DNA from: Opitutia bacterium
GTDB lineage: Bacteria; Verrucomicrobiota; Verrucomicrobiia; Opitutales; Seribacteraceae
Assembly: GCA_018695085.1 (NCBI GenBank)
Contig: JABHOU010000643.1
Location: 1-9,949 of the forward strand
DNA: 9,949 nucleotides
Reading direction: 5' to 3'
In this document: positions 7,541-9,949 of the stretch, piece after piece
How positions within the stretch are numbered: position 1 is the first letter of the stretch
Layout: each line of letters opens with the position of its first letter
Notes under the pieces: generated by a model
What the model was told of the DNA's origin: nothing
Databases searched by the model: none
What the model saw: the letters and a program-made list of their open reading frames with translations, nothing else
Program-made: the position numbers and the translations under genes

Positions 7541-7562
7541 TTTAGTTATAAAAAACAAACAT

Positions 7563-9752
7563 ATGAAAAGATTTTTCGTTCTCCTCCTTTCGTTCGGCTT
7601 CTCAATTTTAAATGCCCAGGTTCCTGACGGATACAAAATTCAATCCATACCTCTTCCCCGCGGTTCGGTTTCCGTACTTGGATTATGTCACAAACCAGAC
7701 GGCACCCTTGCGATTTGCACATGGGAAGGCGAGGTCTGGGAACGGAAGGGAGAGATATGGACAAAGTTTGCCGAGAACCTAATGGAGCCCAATGGCATCC
7801 ATTACGATCCAAAGGAGGAAGTCTATTACGTTGCCCAGAAACCTGAACTTACGCGTTTGGTTGACCTGAACAAGGATGGCGTATGCGACCGTTACGAGTG
7901 CATAAGCGATGCGTTTGGAATTTCCGGGGAGTATCACGAATATCACTACGGCCCGGTGGTTGATTCCTTAGGCCGAAAATATGCCTCCCTTAACCTAGCG
8001 GCACGCGGAGAGTTTACCGTGCCGGACGGAAAACCATTTGGGAAAGGTGGTGGAAACATGTCCTATAACGCCCCTTGGCGAGGATGGGTCTACCGGTCCG
8101 ACAGAAAAGGGCATTTCCAACCACTTGCCAGTGGCTTTCGCTCACCCTGCGGAATCGGAATGAGCCCGCAGGACGAGCTTTTCATAACTGACAACCAGGG
8201 TGACTGGGTCGCGGATTGCGCCCTCTATCATGTTCGTGAAGGGAATTTCTACGGACATCCCGCCTCACTCCCCGCTCGTCCCGATTTCAGCAAGGACAAA
8301 GTGCTTTCCCTCTCCGCCAAAGACTTCGAAAAAATCCGTACCCCTCCGGCGGTCTGGTTGATCCGCGAAACGATCGCCAATTCCCCGGGCAGTCCCATTT
8401 GGGATACCACGGAAGGAAAATTCGGCCCCTTCGAAGGACAAATGTTCATTGGCGACCAACGTCAATCCAACTACTTCCGCTCCGGGGTCGAGAAAGTAAG
8501 CGGAGAATACCAAGGTTGGTGCGTCGATTTCCTGCGTGGACTGGATTCCGGCCCCGTAAAAATGTCCTTCGATGGCAAAGGACGACTCTGGTCCGCCCAA
8601 GTCGGGAGAGGTTGGTTCAGCAAGGGCGGGAAGAGAACTGCGATACAATATGTCGAATGGGACGGGAAAACCACTCCCTTTGCCATTCACTCGGCAAGTT
8701 TGACCAAGACCGGATTCGAGGTGAAGTTCACCCAGCGAATTGGCCGCAAAACAACCCCCAAGATTACCAGTTGGAGCTATCATTATTACAGTACCTACGG
8801 TTCCCCACCCATTGACCCAAAGGAATTGAAGATAAAAAACTATCAACTCTCCAAGGATCGCAAAACCGTAACTTTCGACGTTCCGTTACAACCCGGAAAA
8901 GTCTATGCAATCGAATTTTCCGAACAAAAGAACACCGAGGCAAAACTCCTCGATTACTCGACCATCTATTACACGTTAAACAGCCTCCGGCCTGCAAAAG
9001 AACCCCGAACCGGCAGGAACGTCGGATGGTCGCTCGCAGGTTCAAGTTGGAATCGAAACGACAAGGCACGACCCACCCCACCTGTCGTCATGCCCTTACC
9101 TTTAGAGAAATGCACCTTGCCCACGCCCAAGAACGCAACCACTTTGGATGCATCCCAATGGACCAATGCGGATTGGAAATTCGACAAGAAGGGCGTCATG
9201 CCCCGCGGCAAGGGAAACAACCTGACCAAGCAATCCTACGGAGATGCCCGTATTCATTTGGAATTTCGCTTCGATCCTTCGGACAATCCGGAATGGAAAG
9301 GCCAGCTATATGGAAATTCGGGAATCTTTCTTATGTCCGGATACGAACTCCAAGTCGTGAACAGTTTCCAAAATCCGACCTTCGCCGATGGAACATGCGG
9401 CTCGATTTACGGGCAACATCCACCCCGGGTGAACGCCTCCCGAAAACCCGGCGAATGGCAAACCTACGATATCCTGATGAAAGCTCCTGTTTTCTCAAAC
9501 AAGGGTAAAGTCGAAAAACCTATGCGCGTCACGGTCTTTCACAACGGAATCCTGATTCACGACGACGCCTGGATCTACGGGGAAGTCGGTGGACCCTACA
9601 AAAAACATGGCAAGCGACCTCTTATGATTCAAGACCACAAAGGAACGGGCGTTTCTTTCCGCAACCTCTGGATCATACCGGACCTAAAGTACGAAAAGTC
9701 TCTTGATTCCTTCCGAAACCTTTACCCCAAGCCGGACAATAGTTCGATCTAA
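7563..9752 (+). CDS. Secreted beta-propeller (sorbosone dehydrogenase-like) fused to DUF1080 / 3-keto-disaccharide hydrolase domain
   Basis: I chose the ATG at 7563, giving 729 residues, because it opens directly into a signal peptide (MKRFFVLLLSFGF, cleavage after about A18). The frame is open further upstream to 7476, but that stretch overlaps the cytochrome gene and is not signal-like. Residues about 20-370 form a six-bladed-propeller-like region of the glucose/sorbosone dehydrogenase type, with a calcium-loop-like DLNKDGVCD (101-109). Residues about 372-470 look like an Ig-like linker domain. Residues about 525-705 are a DUF1080 domain, with LHL-like EFRF, NSGIFLMSGYELQV (585-598), GSIYGQ (613-618), GEWQTYD (630-636) and a final RNLWI strand. 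Some DUF1080 proteins cleave 3-keto-glycosides made by dehydrogenases. It follows the cytochrome c gene by 22 bp. Whether the propeller is catalytic or only a scaffold cannot be decided; PQQ-contacting residues were not verified. Confidence 0.9.
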   Translation: MKRFFVLLLSFGFSILNAQVPDGYKIQSIPLPRGSVSVLGLCHKPDGTLAICTWEGEVWERKGEIWTKFAENLMEPNGIHYDPKEEVYYVAQKPELTRLVDLNKDGVCDRYECISDAFGISGEYHEYHYGPVVDSLGRKYASLNLAARGEFTVPDGKPFGKGGGNMSYNAPWRGWVYRSDRKGHFQPLASGFRSPCGIGMSPQDELFITDNQGDWVADCALYHVREGNFYGHPASLPARPDFSKDKVLSLSAKDFEKIRTPPAVWLIRETIANSPGSPIWDTTEGKFGPFEGQMFIGDQRQSNYFRSGVEKVSGEYQGWCVDFLRGLDSGPVKMSFDGKGRLWSAQVGRGWFSKGGKRTAIQYVEWDGKTTPFAIHSASLTKTGFEVKFTQRIGRKTTPKITSWSYHYYSTYGSPPIDPKELKIKNYQLSKDRKTVTFDVPLQPGKVYAIEFSEQKNTEAKLLDYSTIYYTLNSLRPAKEPRTGRNVGWSLAGSSWNRNDKARPTPPVVMPLPLEKCTLPTPKNATTLDASQWTNADWKFDKKGVMPRGKGNNLTKQSYGDARIHLEFRFDPSDNPEWKGQLYGNSGIFLMSGYELQVVNSFQNPTFADGTCGSIYGQHPPRVNASRKPGEWQTYDILMKAPVFSNKGKVEKPMRVTVFHNGILIHDDAWIYGEVGGPYKKHGKRPLMIQDHKGTGVSFRNLWIIPDLKYEKSLDSFRNLYPKPDNSSI

Positions 9753-9802
9753 CGCAACTTTTTAGGCCTCGCTTCCTTCCGCCCCGACAAAAGACTTCAA
9801 GC

Positions 9803-9949
9803 ATGAAAACCATATTCAAAACTCTCCTTGGGGTATGCCTGAGCCTTTCTTTTACGGGGTGCATCGAGTTCGAGAAGCAGGAACTCGTTTACCACCACGA
9901 CCAGGAGAAGGACGAGATTCGGATGACCCTGCGATACGAAGGCATATTC
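9803..9949 (+). CDS. Putative lipoprotein, 3'-truncated
   Basis: Only the first 49 codons are in the window; the frame is open to the end. The start is ATG with a typical lipoprotein signal peptide: MK, a hydrophobic core LLGVCLSLSF, then lipobox FTGC with Cys20 as the lipidation site. The mature part begins IEFEKQELVYHHDQEKDEIR and is acidic and charged, with a short DQEKDEIR segment. It resembles small lipoproteins of PVC bacteria that begin with an EFEKQ-type segment, but I cannot assign a function. It starts 50 bp after the propeller-DUF1080 gene on the same strand, so it may belong to the same unit. Confidence 0.75.
   Translation, partial: MKTIFKTLLGVCLSLSFTGCIEFEKQELVYHHDQEKDEIRMTLRYEGIF

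Noticed and set aside
7476..7562. 29-codon upstream extension of the propeller-DUF1080 frame
   Set aside because: It overlaps the end of the cytochrome gene and lacks signal-peptide character. The ATG at 7563 starts directly with one.
8265..8846. 193-codon antisense open frame
   Set aside because: It lies wholly opposite the propeller gene, has no signal or motif, and is a by-product of codon bias.
1..9949. Mobile elements, CRISPR arrays, rRNA genes or complete tRNA genes
   Set aside because: I saw no transposase or integrase motifs, no regular repeat-spacer arrays and no full tRNA fold on either strand.

Overview
The window reads entirely on the + strand and looks like part of a polysaccharide- or glycoside-degradation locus. 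It most resembles loci of the Planctomycetota-Verrucomicrobiota-Chlamydiota (PVC) group, probably a marine Verrucomicrobiota or Lentisphaerota member. The reasons are a sulfatase, a secreted FAD oxidoreductase flanked by carbohydrate-binding-like domains, and a beta-propeller fused to a DUF1080 (3-keto-disaccharide hydrolase-like) domain. A cytochrome c with extra C-terminal domains and the absence of Shine-Dalgarno sequences point the same way. The taxonomic call is inference from gene content; no marker gene is present.

Layout. Bases 1-1206 hold the 3' part of an S1-family sulfatase. Bases 1261-3522 encode an exported FAD-dependent oxidoreductase with beta-sandwich-like domains on both sides of the flavin domain. 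Bases 3545-5221 (GTG start) encode a membrane protein with two tandem FMN_bind domains, each carrying an SGAT-x-T flavinylation motif, followed by a NosR/PceC-type multi-helix region with two C-x3-C-P motifs. Six bases later comes apbE (5228-6259), the lipoprotein flavin transferase that would modify it. A 156-bp spacer (6260-6415) holds inverted and direct repeats, an FNR/CRP-like palindrome and a short tRNA T-arm-like stretch. A mono-haem cytochrome c with a ligand-binding-like C-terminus (6416-7540) and the propeller-DUF1080 protein (7563-9752) follow. The window ends in the first 49 codons of a lipoprotein (9803 onward).

How the genes may work together (inference). The sulfatase would strip sulfate esters. 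The exported flavoenzyme would oxidise a sugar, and the DUF1080 domain would cleave a keto-glycoside. The cytochrome c and/or the covalently flavinylated membrane protein would carry the electrons to the respiratory chain. The flavinylated protein/ApbE pair sitting next to an exported FAD oxidoreductase and a keto-glycoside hydrolase-like protein is the most interesting feature of the window.
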